The notes under the pieces are model-generated. The model was not told the origin of the DNA, searched no databases, and saw only the letters and a list, made by a program, of their open reading frames with translations. 64,000 bases of DNA. Source: an uncultured Eubacteriales bacterium (GTDB lineage: Bacteria > Bacillota > Clostridia > Lachnospirales > Lachnospiraceae). Numbering within the stretch: the stretch's first letter is position 1; each line of letters starts with the position of its first letter. Where the stretch lies: positions 1 through 64,000 of the forward strand of contig CASFBK010000002.1 in assembly GCA_949292785.1 (NCBI GenBank). The letters run 5' to 3'. The translations under genes and the position numbers were made by a program. Below are positions 24,492 to 33,831 of the stretch, in pieces.

Positions 24492-25646
24492 ATGCCACAT
24501 TTTACAGTACCCAATCATATTTTTACAGGAAAGAATGCGTTAGAAGAAGCAATTCCCTACATAGGAAATTTTGGAAAAAATGCTTTGATTGTAACCGGAA
24601 AACACGTAGGAAAATCTCCCATGTATGAAAAGCTGGTTAAGATGCTGGAAAAGGAGAAAATCGGTTATGCAACCTTTGATGGCATTACCGGGGAACCAAC
24701 AGACCGGATGATAGAGGAAGGTCTCAAGCAATACAAAACAAAAGACTGTGACTTTGTAATTGGAATCGGTGGCGGCAGTCCTCTGGATGCGGCAAAGGCG
24801 ATTGCTGCAATGGCTGTAAATCCGGGAAAAATAGCGGATTATATGGGAAGGGAGATTACAGGAGATATTCCTCCTGTAGTAGCAATTCCTACAACGGCGG
24901 GAACCGGTTCGGAAGCCACGAAGTTTACCATTATTACAAATCAGGAAAACGATATTAAAATGCTGCTTAAGGGAGACTGTCTGGTTCCGAAAATAGCCAT
25001 TGTTGACCCGGACTTTTCCATGGATATGCCCAAATCGGTGACCGCCGCCACAGGACTGGATGCATTTACCCATGCGGTAGAAGCCTATACTTCCCAAAAG
25101 GCGTTTGATATGACGGATACACTAGCAGTTTCAGCGGTAAAGCGGATATTGGAAAATCTCCCTAAAGTATACCGGAACGGCTATGATGGCAAAGCACGGG
25201 AAGAAATGGCGATTGCAGCGTTAGAAGCAGGAATCTGTATCAATAATTCCAGTGTTACGATTGTACATGGCATGAGCCGCCCCATTGGTGCGTTGTTTCA
25301 TGTTCCCCATGGAATGTCGAATGCAATGCTGCTAAAGGAATGTATCGGTTTTGCACTGGATGGAGCGTATGACCGTTTTGCAGAACTGGCAAGGGCATCA
25401 GGTGTTGCAGGTGCAGAGGAAAAAGACGAGACGGCAGCTGAGAAGTTTCTTGTGGCAATCGACAATCTTTGCAAGGTCTGTGAAGTTCCGACGCTGGCAG
25501 AGTATGGCGTAAAGAAAGAAGAATTCATGGCTGTGATGGATAAAATGGCAGAGGATGCCATTGCTTCGGGAAGTCCCGGAAATACAAGAAAGACAGTAAC
25601 CAAGGAAGATTGTGTGGAGATATATAAAAGGGTATATGAGGGTTAG
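24492..25646 (+). CDS. Iron-containing alcohol dehydrogenase, likely 3-hydroxypropionate-forming
   Basis: A 384-aa group III (Fe) alcohol dehydrogenase. The NAD-binding GGGSPLDAAKAIA is near residue 95 and the PTTAGTGSEATKF motif near 135. The metal ligands are in GLDAFTHAVEAY and in HGMSRPIGALFHVPHGMSN (Asp and three His). It follows the aminotransferase by 18 bp in the same operon. The most economical role is reduction of malonate semialdehyde to 3-hydroxypropionate, disposing of NADH. The family does not fix the substrate, so this role is inferred. Confidence 0.85.
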   Translation: MPHFTVPNHIFTGKNALEEAIPYIGNFGKNALIVTGKHVGKSPMYEKLVKMLEKEKIGYATFDGITGEPTDRMIEEGLKQYKTKDCDFVIGIGGGSPLDAAKAIAAMAVNPGKIADYMGREITGDIPPVVAIPTTAGTGSEATKFTIITNQENDIKMLLKGDCLVPKIAIVDPDFSMDMPKSVTAATGLDAFTHAVEAYTSQKAFDMTDTLAVSAVKRILENLPKVYRNGYDGKAREEMAIAALEAGICINNSSVTIVHGMSRPIGALFHVPHGMSNAMLLKECIGFALDGAYDRFAELARASGVAGAEEKDETAAEKFLVAIDNLCKVCEVPTLAEYGVKKEEFMAVMDKMAEDAIASGSPGNTRKTVTKEDCVEIYKRVYEG

Positions 25647-25701
25647 AAAAAGATAGTTTGAGAAATGTGCCGGAGCACAAAGCAGTTTGTGCTGTAACGC
25701 A

Positions 25702-25730
25702 TTGAAAAGAGTTACCGTAAAAATTATACT
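25702..25730 (+). promoter_or_regulatory. Internal promoter of the ABC-importer operon
   Basis: TTGAAA (25702-25707), a spacer of 17 bp, TATACT (25725-25730). It lies after the alcohol dehydrogenase and before a leader terminator. Confidence 0.6.
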
Positions 25731-25761
25731 TTCCATATAAAATTTAAGAAAGAAATCGTAG

Positions 25762-25809
25762 AACATAGCAAAGGCGCTATAGGATGAATGCCTTTGCTAT
25801 GTTTTTTTT
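25762..25809 (+). terminator. Strong terminator/attenuator before the ABC-importer operon
   Basis: A perfect 12-bp stem CATAGCAAAGGC / GCCTTTGCTATG with a 14-nt loop and eight T, about 25 nt after the predicted start site and 22 nt before the next start codon. The left arm contains a competing small hairpin ATAGC-AAAGGC-GCTAT. The 15-mer TAGCAAAGGCGCTAT (25766-25780) recurs in the leader of the permease gene at 38364. Confidence 0.85.
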
Positions 25810-25830
25810 CAGTACAATGGAGGGAATGCG

Positions 25831-26622
25831 ATGAGTGAAGCAGTAAAAAAAGAAGTTGAAATAGAAATAAAAGATTTGGGAGTTACCTTTCAGGATAATT
25901 CAGGCAACGATGTGCAGGCATTGACAGGTGTAAACCTGAACATCTATAAGGGGGAATTTGTATCTCTTTTAGGACCTTCCGGTTGTGGAAAGACGACGCT
26001 GCTTCGTTCTGTTGCGGACTTGCAGGAGCCAACAGAGGGAACGGTTCGAATTGCAGGGATGACACCAAAAGAAATCAGAATGCAGCAGAAGTTTGGATTT
26101 GTGTTTCAGCAGCCGGTATTGTTTGATTGGAGAACCGTAAAAAAGAACATTGAGCTGCCTTTAGAGATTATGTATTACTCCAAGGAAGAGCGATCCCAAA
26201 GAGCAGATGAGATGCTGGAAATGGTAGGTCTTAAGAATTTTGCAAATCATTTTCCCAAGCAGTTAAGTGGCGGTATGCAGCAAAGAGTAAATATTGCAAG
26301 AGCATTCGGACTGCGACCGGAAATTCTTCTTATGGATGAACCCTTTTCGGCATTGGATGAGTTTACGAAGGAAAAATTGCATGAAGACCTGTTGCAAATC
26401 TGGAGACAGACCAATAAGACTGTGTTATTTGTAACCCATAATATTCAGGAAGCAGTTTTCCTGTCAGACAGGGTCTGTGTGTTATCTCCTCATCCCGGAA
26501 GATTATCGGCAGTCGTAGAGATTGATTTACCAAGACCCAGAACATTAGAAATGAAGGAGACCCAGCGCTTCAATGAATTGGTTACTAAGGTGCGTAACAG
26601 TTTTGAAGGGGGAAGTGTTTAA
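25831..26622 (+). CDS. ABC transporter ATPase (SsuB/TauB/ThiZ-type)
   Basis: A 263-aa ATPase. It has Walker A GPSGCGKTT near residue 52, Q-loop VFQQPVLFDWRTV, signature LSGGMQQRVNIARAF and Walker B ILLMDEPFSALDEF. The type drives importers with NMT1/THI5-like binding proteins for pyrimidines, sulfonates or related small heterocycles. It starts an operon of ATPase, two permeases, a binding protein and then catabolic enzymes. Its stop overlaps the next start (ATG at 26622). The likely cargo is a pyrimidine or a pathway intermediate. Confidence 0.9.
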   Translation: MSEAVKKEVEIEIKDLGVTFQDNSGNDVQALTGVNLNIYKGEFVSLLGPSGCGKTTLLRSVADLQEPTEGTVRIAGMTPKEIRMQQKFGFVFQQPVLFDWRTVKKNIELPLEIMYYSKEERSQRADEMLEMVGLKNFANHFPKQLSGGMQQRVNIARAFGLRPEILLMDEPFSALDEFTKEKLHEDLLQIWRQTNKTVLFVTHNIQEAVFLSDRVCVLSPHPGRLSAVVEIDLPRPRTLEMKETQRFNELVTKVRNSFEGGSV

Positions 26623-27464
26623 TGAAGAATAAAGTAAAAAGTCTTGCAAATAAAAAATGGGTATCTACCGTTTTCTGGCTGGCGATTCTGGTTATTGTCT
26701 GGGAAATAGGAGCTTCTATGATAGCGGTAACTAAGAGGACCCCGGAAAATATCATGCCCCATTTATACCAGATTATTGAGGCGGCATTTTCACCAAAGCC
26801 GGTTGCAAATGGAATGTCGGCAACCATGGTAGTTCTTACCAGTGCAAGAGCAACCTTGGTAAGAGCCTTAGGGGGATTTCTTCTTGGCGCGATATTAGGA
26901 TTTCTGTTGGCACTTTTAATGAAACTGTCTGGCATTGTAGAAAAATTAATGTTTCCGTATTTGATGCTGATACAGTTGATTCCGGTATTAGGTCTGGCGC
27001 CCATTATTCTGGCAATTACAGGAGATATCAATAAGAGCAGAATTGTAATTGCGGCAATCCTCAGCTTTTATCCGGTGGCAACCAATACACTGGCAGGTTT
27101 CAAATCGGTGGAGAAAGATAAATATGATTTGATGTTTACTTATGCAGCGCCAAAAAGAAAAATTTATATAAAAGTGTTGATTCCATCTGCCATTCCTTAT
27201 TTTTTTACAGGGCTTAAAATTGCGGCGCCTATGGCAATCACTGCATCCATTCTGGTGGACACCCTGCAGGGAGATGGTGGATTAGGCTGTATGCTTTCAC
27301 AATCACTGAAACATGCAATGTCCATTTATGTTTTCTGGCTTATTGTTTTCTTCAGTGCATTTATAGGAATCTTCAGTGGATATTTAATGGGCTGGCTGGA
27401 AGCGCTGGTATCTCCGCAAAAGCGGGGCATCAAAAGAACAAAGCGTAAGAAGGGAGGGAACTGA
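26622..27464 (+). CDS. ABC transporter permease (SsuC-type), first
   Basis: A 280-aa binding-protein-dependent inner-membrane permease with about six membrane segments. The first is at residues 14-33 and the last near 240-262. A coupling-loop EAA-like region lies around residues 165-190 (FTYAAPKRKIYIKVLIPSAI). It starts on the last base of the ATPase gene and precedes a second permease by 2 bp, so the importer uses a heterodimeric channel. Confidence 0.9.
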   Translation: MKNKVKSLANKKWVSTVFWLAILVIVWEIGASMIAVTKRTPENIMPHLYQIIEAAFSPKPVANGMSATMVVLTSARATLVRALGGFLLGAILGFLLALLMKLSGIVEKLMFPYLMLIQLIPVLGLAPIILAITGDINKSRIVIAAILSFYPVATNTLAGFKSVEKDKYDLMFTYAAPKRKIYIKVLIPSAIPYFFTGLKIAAPMAITASILVDTLQGDGGLGCMLSQSLKHAMSIYVFWLIVFFSAFIGIFSGYLMGWLEALVSPQKRGIKRTKRKKGGN

Positions 27465-27466
27465 AT

Positions 27467-28306
27467 ATGGCGCAGAAGTTAAAAAGAAAGAAAAGTCTGT
27501 ATCAGAGAGGAAAAGAAAATAAAAAGGTACAGGCGGCGTTGACCGTACTTTTGCCGGTTCTTTTCGGAATCCTGGTGATTGCACTTTGGCAGGGACAGAG
27601 CTTACATAAAATGTTCCATACAGATACCTATACCTTGCCGCTGCCTACGAAAATAGGAAGTATATTCATGGATAATCGGGATAAGATTTGGGAAAACACT
27701 GTGGCTACGGTATCCGTTGCTTTCATAGGGCTGATGCTGGGAAGTCTTTTGGGATATGCGGTAGCAATTCTGGCATCCTTTTTTCCAAAGATGGGAAAAG
27801 GTGGATTAAGCATTATCGGTGCATTTGCATCTGTTCCGGTAGTTGCCATGGCGCCGGTTCTCAATAACTGGACGAAGGACATTTCGAATGAAGCAAGTGT
27901 TCGAAGCATGGTGGCAAAGATTATTGTGGTTATGCTTGTTTCTGCCGCAAATATGAGCTTAAATGCCTATCGGGGGCTGACAGAGCTAAAACCTTATGCC
28001 GAGGATTTGATGGCAACCTATGCGGCGAAAAAAAGAGTGATTTTAGTGAAGCTCAGATTACCAAATTCCGTGCCCTATATTTTTATAGCTTTAAAGGTAG
28101 CTGTCCCTGCAAGTATTATGACTACCATCGTTAGTGAATATTTTGCAGAGTATATTACAGGGGTAGGACGGCAGATTCGGGAAAATATTGTGTTAGCGCA
28201 GTATTCCACTGCCTGGGCATATATTGTGACAGCATGTCTGTTAGGAGTAATTTCATATGTAATTTTAATGATAGTACAGAGTATTTTGCTAAGGAAACAT
28301 CAGTAA
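27467..28306 (+). CDS. ABC transporter permease (SsuC-type), second
   Basis: A 279-aa permease paralogous to the preceding one, with about six membrane segments. Its coupling region is ATYAAKKRVILVKLRLPNSV (about residues 183-202). GAAGGGAGGG precedes the ATG. The substrate-binding protein follows 51 bp downstream. Confidence 0.9.
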   Translation: MAQKLKRKKSLYQRGKENKKVQAALTVLLPVLFGILVIALWQGQSLHKMFHTDTYTLPLPTKIGSIFMDNRDKIWENTVATVSVAFIGLMLGSLLGYAVAILASFFPKMGKGGLSIIGAFASVPVVAMAPVLNNWTKDISNEASVRSMVAKIIVVMLVSAANMSLNAYRGLTELKPYAEDLMATYAAKKRVILVKLRLPNSVPYIFIALKVAVPASIMTTIVSEYFAEYITGVGRQIRENIVLAQYSTAWAYIVTACLLGVISYVILMIVQSILLRKHQ

Positions 28307-28357
28307 TCTTTGGCTAAATATATAAAAACAGAAACAATGAAAAAGGAGGAAATTATT

Positions 28358-29503
28358 ATGAAAAAAAGAAAAATGAAACTGATAAGCCTGCTTTGTGCAG
28401 CAGCCATGGCAATGTCAATGTTTACAGGATGTGGAGATTCTTCCCAAAAAACTGATTCTGGAAGCAGTACGAAAGAAGCGGGAAGTGAAACGAAAGATAC
28501 CGCAACAGAAACAGCTATGAGTAATGAAGAGATTATTAAGGCGGCAGCCGCTGATGGAAAAGTGGGAAACTGGGGACTTGGCAATGAATACGAAGTGTTA
28601 GCATTGTTAGCTAAGTATGACCTTCCTACGGAATATTTAAGTCAGGACTTTACCATGGATGGATTTGACGATGATTCTATTACACTTGCCTCAGCCATGA
28701 CCTACAATGAGCTGGGACTGGTGCAGAATGATTACGATGGCGGTTATGGTTATGGAGATTCCATTGGTATCATTGATATGAATGATGAGGGAGTAGCCAT
28801 GTTAGAGGACAATATTTTCTGTACCAAGCAGTTTGCAGCAGAAAATCCAAATACAGTAGCCGCGTTTTTATATGCATCCTTAAAGGGATGGGAATATGCG
28901 GTAGAAAATCCGGAGGAAGCGGCAGAAATCTGTTATGAATATGGTTCTTCTGTATCCGCAGACCATCAGGCATATATGGCAAAAGAAGTTGCGAAGCTGG
29001 TTACTACGGATATGAACGGAAATACCGTAAACGATATTGGTACCATGGACGAGACAGCAATGGAACAGACATTGGAGATTGCAAAGAAATACGTTACTTT
29101 AGATGATGCAGATGCAAACACAGCGCTTCAGGCAATGACTTTAGATGATATTCGTGATACCTCTTTCCTTGAAAATGCAAAAGCTTCCGATGGAGCCTTT
29201 GATGTTGAGAAACCGGAAGTTTCCATTCAGTTAAAGTGGCTGCCTCAGGCACAGTTCATGGGATACTATGTAGCATTAGATAAGGGATATTATGAGGAAG
29301 TTGGTCTGACTGTAAATATTGTTTCCGGTGGCGGTGATATCGCAGAAACGACAGCGGTAAATAATGGAACCGTAGACTTTGGTGTGACATGGGTAACAAA
29401 TCTTGCTTCTGCAAATGCAGGCGGAATGGATTTGGTGGAAATAGCTCAGATTTACCAGCGTTCCGGTCTGGTACTGGTATATAAACCGGAGAATTTTCAG
29501 TAA
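28358..29503 (+). CDS. NMT1/THI5-type substrate-binding lipoprotein, circularly permuted
   Basis: A 381-aa lipoprotein. The signal peptide ends at the lipobox MFTGC (Cys25), followed by a Ser/Thr-rich linker. The start at ATG 28358 has AAAGGAGG. The order of family segments is swapped. Residues about 66-245 match the part that normally lies second (GKVGNWGLGNEYEVLALLAK, AMTYNE, FLYASLKGWEYAVENPEEA). Residues about 284-375 match the normal N-terminal segment (QLKWLPQAQFMGYYVALDKG, NGTVDFGVTWVTNL, AQIYQRSGLVLV). No segment appears missing, so this reads as a circular permutation and not a truncation. The family binds pyrimidine-like ligands, which fits the neighbouring enzymes. Confidence 0.82.
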   Translation: MKKRKMKLISLLCAAAMAMSMFTGCGDSSQKTDSGSSTKEAGSETKDTATETAMSNEEIIKAAAADGKVGNWGLGNEYEVLALLAKYDLPTEYLSQDFTMDGFDDDSITLASAMTYNELGLVQNDYDGGYGYGDSIGIIDMNDEGVAMLEDNIFCTKQFAAENPNTVAAFLYASLKGWEYAVENPEEAAEICYEYGSSVSADHQAYMAKEVAKLVTTDMNGNTVNDIGTMDETAMEQTLEIAKKYVTLDDADANTALQAMTLDDIRDTSFLENAKASDGAFDVEKPEVSIQLKWLPQAQFMGYYVALDKGYYEEVGLTVNIVSGGGDIAETTAVNNGTVDFGVTWVTNLASANAGGMDLVEIAQIYQRSGLVLVYKPENFQ

Positions 29504-29526
29504 AATTTGTAACTAAAAAAGGCATA

Positions 29527-29563
29527 GCGGATTCAGTCCGGGGAAATCCGGATTAGAATCCGC
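29527..29563 (+). promoter_or_regulatory. Intra-operon stem-loop between binding protein and dihydropyrimidinase
   Basis: An outer 8-bp stem GCGGATTC / GAATCCGC encloses an inner TCCGG / CCGGA stem. There is no T tract, so an mRNA-stabilising or processing hairpin is more likely than a terminator. Confidence 0.5.
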
Positions 29564-29584
29564 CGAATAAAAGAGGTGTATGCT

Positions 29585-30952
29585 ATGGATTTATTATTGA
29601 AAGGTGGAACTGTCGTAACCGCAACAGAGAGTTTTGTTGCAGATGTAGCAGTAAAAGATGGAAAAATTGTTGCAATAGGAAAAGATTTGGATATGCCTGC
29701 AGACAAGGTGGTAGATGCCACAGGAAAATTAGTATTACCCGGGGCGTTGGATGCACACACCCATATGGCAATGCCATTTGGCGGTACGGTATCCGCAGAC
29801 AGTTATTTATCCGGAACGAGAGCAGCCGTGTGCGGTGGAGTTACAACTATTTTTGATTATCCGGTACAGCATAAAGGAGAGACCATTCTTGGACTTGTAA
29901 ATTCCAAAAAAGAAGTGTTGGAAAAGGAAGCATGTTGTGACTATGCATTTCATTGCTGTATTACAGACTTGAATGACGGTGAGATTCTAAAGGAAATGGA
30001 GCAGGCAGTAAACGAAGGAATTACCAGTTTTAAATGTTTTTTAGTTTACAAAAAAGAAGGCATGATGGTGGACGATGGTATGCTGGCAACACTATTGCTT
30101 CGGGCAAAGGAACTGGGAGCAATGATTAATGTACATGCAGAAAATCCCGACCTTATAGACCTGCGTACTGCCAAATATTTGAAAGAGGGAAAAACCTCTG
30201 CCTGGTATCATTACATGAGCAGACCGGAATTTGTAGAAGCGGAGGCAGATAAACGAGTGGTTCACTGGTCCACCCATCTGAATGCTCCGGTTTATATTGT
30301 ACATATGGCAGATAAAGAGGGATTGGAGGCTTGCATTAAGGCGAAGGAAGAAGGGCATGAGCTTTATGTGGAGACCTGTCCTCAGTATCTGGAATTTACC
30401 TGTGATGTTTATAAGAGAGAAGACGGAAGAAACTTTGTCTGCTCCCCGCCAATGAAAGGGCAGGAAAGCCTGGAGGCATTATGGAAGGCATTAAAGGCAG
30501 GCTTTATTGATACGGTCGCAACAGACCACTGTCCTTTCCAGAGCTATGAAAAGGATTGGGGCAAGGATGATTTTACCAAAATTCCAAATGGATGCGCCGG
30601 GGTGGAAAACCTCTATCCATACATGTTAGATGCGGCGAATGCAGGAAAGATTTCTTTTGAAAAAGTCGTGGAAGTTTGTTCCACCAATGTGGCAAAAATT
30701 TTTGGCTGTGAAAATAAGGGAGCAATAGCGGTTGGAAAAGATGCAGATATTGTTCTTTACGATAAAGAGAAAGATTTTACCATTAGTGTAAATAATATGC
30801 ATTCCGATTATGACCATACCATCTGGGAAGGAAAAAAGCTTCATGGATATCCGGTGCAGACATATCTGCGTGGACAACTGGTCTATGACAATGGAAACTT
30901 TGTGGGAACTCCGGGAACAGGTGCATATGTCAAACGTACACCGAAGCATTAA
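29585..30952 (+). CDS. hydA: Dihydropyrimidinase (D-hydantoinase family)
   Basis: A 455-aa cyclic amidohydrolase that opens dihydrouracil or dihydrothymine to the N-carbamoyl-beta-amino acid. The metal site is complete: DAHTH, the carbamylated Lys in SFKCFLVYK with the substrate-binding Tyr five residues later, His in INVHAEN, His in IVHMAD, and Asp in VATDHCPF. The start is ATG 29585 with AAAGAGG 8 nt upstream; the GTG at 29576 lies within that site. It sits directly before the dihydropyrimidine dehydrogenase and N-carbamoyl hydrolase genes, giving the three canonical reductive pyrimidine steps. Confidence 0.92.
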   Translation: MDLLLKGGTVVTATESFVADVAVKDGKIVAIGKDLDMPADKVVDATGKLVLPGALDAHTHMAMPFGGTVSADSYLSGTRAAVCGGVTTIFDYPVQHKGETILGLVNSKKEVLEKEACCDYAFHCCITDLNDGEILKEMEQAVNEGITSFKCFLVYKKEGMMVDDGMLATLLLRAKELGAMINVHAENPDLIDLRTAKYLKEGKTSAWYHYMSRPEFVEAEADKRVVHWSTHLNAPVYIVHMADKEGLEACIKAKEEGHELYVETCPQYLEFTCDVYKREDGRNFVCSPPMKGQESLEALWKALKAGFIDTVATDHCPFQSYEKDWGKDDFTKIPNGCAGVENLYPYMLDAANAGKISFEKVVEVCSTNVAKIFGCENKGAIAVGKDADIVLYDKEKDFTISVNNMHSDYDHTIWEGKKLHGYPVQTYLRGQLVYDNGNFVGTPGTGAYVKRTPKH

Positions 30953-30972
30953 GAAGGAAGGAGGCGATGACA

Positions 30973-32490
30973 GTGGCATACGAAGAAATCAGGATAAAAA
31001 GTGAAACAGGCAGATGTCTGTTATGTCACGAAGCGCCTTGTGGGGGAGCATGCCCGGAGAAAGTTCAGATAGAACGTATCATACGTTCCCTGCGTTTTGA
31101 AAATGATATGGGAGCGGTGAGACGACTGGGAAACAGGAATGCATGTGCGGACTGCAGTGCACCATGCATGGCTGCCTGCAACCGAGGGAAAATAGATAGA
31201 CCCATTGATATCCCGGCAATTTTGGAGGATGCAAACAGTTACCGTACAGGACTGCAGGACATAGCGTCTTATGAGATAGTAAAAAAGGTAGATTTATCCG
31301 TTGATTTTTGCGGAGTGCACTGTGAAAATCCCTTTTTTCTTTCTTCTTCCGTGGTAGGAAGCAATTATGAAATGGTAGCAAAGGCATTTGATATGGGATG
31401 GGCAGGCGTGGCATTTAAGACAATCGGTCTGTTTGTTCCGAATGAGGTATCACCAAGATTTGCAGCAATGGAAAAGGAAAATACGCCGTTTGTAGGCTTT
31501 AAGAATATTGAGCAGATTTCAGACCATTCCCTGGAGGAAAATCTGGCATTTTTAAGACAACTGAAAGAAGATTATCCAACTAAGATTATCATTGCTTCTA
31601 TCATGGGGCAGAACGAAGAGGAATGGACCATATTAGCCCAAAAAATGGAAGAAGTGGGTGCAGATATTATTGAGTGCAATTTCTCCTGTCCGCAGATGGT
31701 AGGAGAAGGCTTAGGAAGCGATGTGGGAACCAATCCGAAACTGGTGGAAAAATATACAAAAGCCACCAGAAAGGGGACAAAGCTTCCCATTCTTGCCAAG
31801 ATGACGCCCAATATTACGAAAATGGAAGAGCCTGCAATAGCGGCGGTACGTGCCGGGGCGGATGGTATTGCAGCAATCAATACCATCAAAAGTGTTATGA
31901 ATGTGAATCTTAATAGCTTTGAATCAGCGCCGGAGGTGGCAGGAAAGTCAGCAGTTGGCGGCTATTCCGGAAAAGCGGTAAAGCCCATTGCCCTTCGCTT
32001 TATTCATGATATGAAAAAGCAGGAGGAACTAAAAGAGGTACCAATCAGCGGCATGGGAGGAATTGAGTCATGGCGTGATGCAGCAGAGTTCGTTGCCATG
32101 GGCTGTGGGACTATTCAGGTTACCACTTCTGTCATGCAGTATGGATACCGCATGATAGAAGATATGATAGAAGGGTTTTCAGATTATATGATTTCGGCAG
32201 GAATCACATCTGTGGCAGAGATGGTGGGAAAGGCATTGCCGCAGTTGGTTTCGGCAGATGATTTGGAGCGTAGTACCATCGAGTACCCAAGATTCGATAG
32301 AAAATTGTGTGTATCCTGTGGAAGATGCTATTTATCCTGCTACGATGGTGGACATCAGGCGCTTCATATAGATGCAAAAAACGGTCAGCCCATTATGGAT
32401 GCAAAAAAATGTGTGGGATGTCAGCTGTGCAAGCTGGTCTGTCCGGCAGGCGCAATTACAGCTGGAACGAGAGTCAAGAAAAGGAAATAA
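30973..32490 (+). CDS. preA: Dihydropyrimidine dehydrogenase PreA with fused PreT/DPD-type N-terminal Fe-S domain
   Basis: A 505-aa protein. Residues about 1-95 match the N-terminal Fe-S domain of PreT and [17 protein letters not shown] (C15, C18, C23, C27), then [12 protein letters not shown], then DRPIDIPAI. Residues about 105-430 are a dihydroorotate-dehydrogenase-like FMN barrel with the PreA signatures [26 protein letters not shown] and AKMTPNIT. Residues about 446-490 form a two-[4Fe-4S] ferredoxin domain ([22 protein letters not shown]). The FAD and NAD(P)H domains of DPD/PreT are absent, and no preT lies in the window. GTG 30973 is preferred as start (AGGAGG 8 nt before); ATG 30967 is only 2 nt from it. 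It should reduce uracil to dihydrouracil with electrons from another protein. Confidence 0.9.
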   Translation: MAYEEIRIKSETGRCLLCHEAPCGGACPEKVQIERIIRSLRFENDMGAVRRLGNRNACADCSAPCMAACNRGKIDRPIDIPAILEDANSYRTGLQDIASYEIVKKVDLSVDFCGVHCENPFFLSSSVVGSNYEMVAKAFDMGWAGVAFKTIGLFVPNEVSPRFAAMEKENTPFVGFKNIEQISDHSLEENLAFLRQLKEDYPTKIIIASIMGQNEEEWTILAQKMEEVGADIIECNFSCPQMVGEGLGSDVGTNPKLVEKYTKATRKGTKLPILAKMTPNITKMEEPAIAAVRAGADGIAAINTIKSVMNVNLNSFESAPEVAGKSAVGGYSGKAVKPIALRFIHDMKKQEELKEVPISGMGGIESWRDAAEFVAMGCGTIQVTTSVMQYGYRMIEDMIEGFSDYMISAGITSVAEMVGKALPQLVSADDLERSTIEYPRFDRKLCVSCGRCYLSCYDGGHQALHIDAKNGQPIMDAKKCVGCQLCKLVCPAGAITAGTRVKKRK

Positions 32491-32538
32491 AAGTATGCAC
32501 AAGAAAAATAAAAAGTAGAAAAGGATGGTGTTTGTATT

Positions 32539-33801
32539 ATGTATACATGCAGTTTAGAGAGAATGACAGATAAGATTAAGACATTTTCCCAATATGGAGA
32601 TGCAGGACATGGCGGAATTACAAGATATTCCTTGTCCGAGGCTGCAATACAGGCAAGAAAGGAATTCCGAAAGAGAATGGAAGCCATTGGTGCAACCATA
32701 GAAATTGATGATGTAGCTAATATGTATGCAACGATTCCGGGAACAGACCCGGAGGCGAAGCGAATTGTTATGGCGTCTCATTGTGATTCTGTAAAAAATG
32801 GCGGTAACTATGATGGTATTCTGGGGGTTATGTCTGCCATGGAGGTATTAGAAACCGTAGTAAAAAATAACATTCCTCACAAGCATCCCCTGACGGCAAT
32901 GATTTGGACGAATGAAGAGGGCTCTTTATATCCGCCGGCTATGATGTGCTCCGGAATCGTGTGTTATGATTATCTGCCGGAGGATATCAGAAGTAAGTTT
33001 AAATATGAAGATATGATGAATTCCAAGAGCATTCTTGATAATAAGAGCACATTCCGGGAAGCCTTGGAGAAATCCGGCTTTAAAGGGGATAAGAAATACA
33101 GATTAAGCCCTGAAAAGTATTTGTATATGTTCGAAACGCATATTGAGCAGGGACCGATTTTAGAAGATGCAGGAAACGATATAGGGGTTGTTGATTGTGT
33201 ACTTGGAATGTTTAATTACAGATTAAGATTTTACGGTCAGACTACCCATGCAGGAACGTTCCCGATGCCCAAGAGAAAGGATGCATTTTTTGCTGCTTCC
33301 CAGGCGTTATGCTATCTGCATGAAGAGATTGATAAGCTGGGCTATCCAGAGCTTGTATATACCACCGGAGAAGTAGTCTGCCATCCTTGTGTACATACCT
33401 GTGTGCCGGATTTTTTTGATTTTTCCTTTGATGCAAGGCATGAAAAGCCAGAGGTCTTAGAAAAGGTTTTAAATATTGTAAAGAGCTGTGCAGATAAGAC
33501 GTGGGCAGGATGTACCTGTGAGGTGGTTAAGGCATGGAACAGAGATACGGTATATTGGGATAAGAAGCTGGTGGGTTTTGTAAAGGAAGCCGCAGAAGAA
33601 GCAGGCATTTCCCACCAGTACATCCACTCCGGCGCAGGTCATGATGCGCAGTTTGCGGCATATATGCTTCCGACTACTATGATTTTCGTACAGTCTAAGG
33701 ATGGATTATCTCATTGTGAACCGGAGTATTCCTCGCCGGAGCATTGTACGGAAGGTGCAACGGTTATGTTGAATGCTGTGTTAAAGGCGGATGCAGAATA
33801 G
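32539..33801 (+). CDS. Zn-dependent N-carbamoyl-beta-amino acid hydrolase (beta-ureidopropionase type)
   Basis: A 420-aa M20-family amidohydrolase of the HyuC/AmaB/PydC group. The metal ligands are visible in ASHCDSV, the bridging Asp in GGNYDGILG, Glu in WTNEEG, His in FETHIEQGP, and the late His in SGAGHDAQF. It would split N-carbamoyl-beta-alanine to beta-alanine, CO2 and ammonia, feeding the aminotransferase at 23148. It follows the PreA fusion after 48 bp. Specificity within the family (carbamoyl-L-amino acid, ureidoglycolate, allantoate) is not fixed by sequence; the context favours ureidopropionate. Confidence 0.87.
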   Translation: MYTCSLERMTDKIKTFSQYGDAGHGGITRYSLSEAAIQARKEFRKRMEAIGATIEIDDVANMYATIPGTDPEAKRIVMASHCDSVKNGGNYDGILGVMSAMEVLETVVKNNIPHKHPLTAMIWTNEEGSLYPPAMMCSGIVCYDYLPEDIRSKFKYEDMMNSKSILDNKSTFREALEKSGFKGDKKYRLSPEKYLYMFETHIEQGPILEDAGNDIGVVDCVLGMFNYRLRFYGQTTHAGTFPMPKRKDAFFAASQALCYLHEEIDKLGYPELVYTTGEVVCHPCVHTCVPDFFDFSFDARHEKPEVLEKVLNIVKSCADKTWAGCTCEVVKAWNRDTVYWDKKLVGFVKEAAEEAGISHQYIHSGAGHDAQFAAYMLPTTMIFVQSKDGLSHCEPEYSSPEHCTEGATVMLNAVLKADAE

Positions 33802-33831
33802 AGCATCTTTGGTGAAAAAGAGGTGACAATA

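Noticed and set aside
31670-31760. Apparent loss of the DPD catalytic Cys in the PreA active-site loop (GSDVG in place of ACGQ)
   Set aside because: As far as I recall, E. coli PreA has the same GSDVG form, so it is a PreA-type feature and not a defect.
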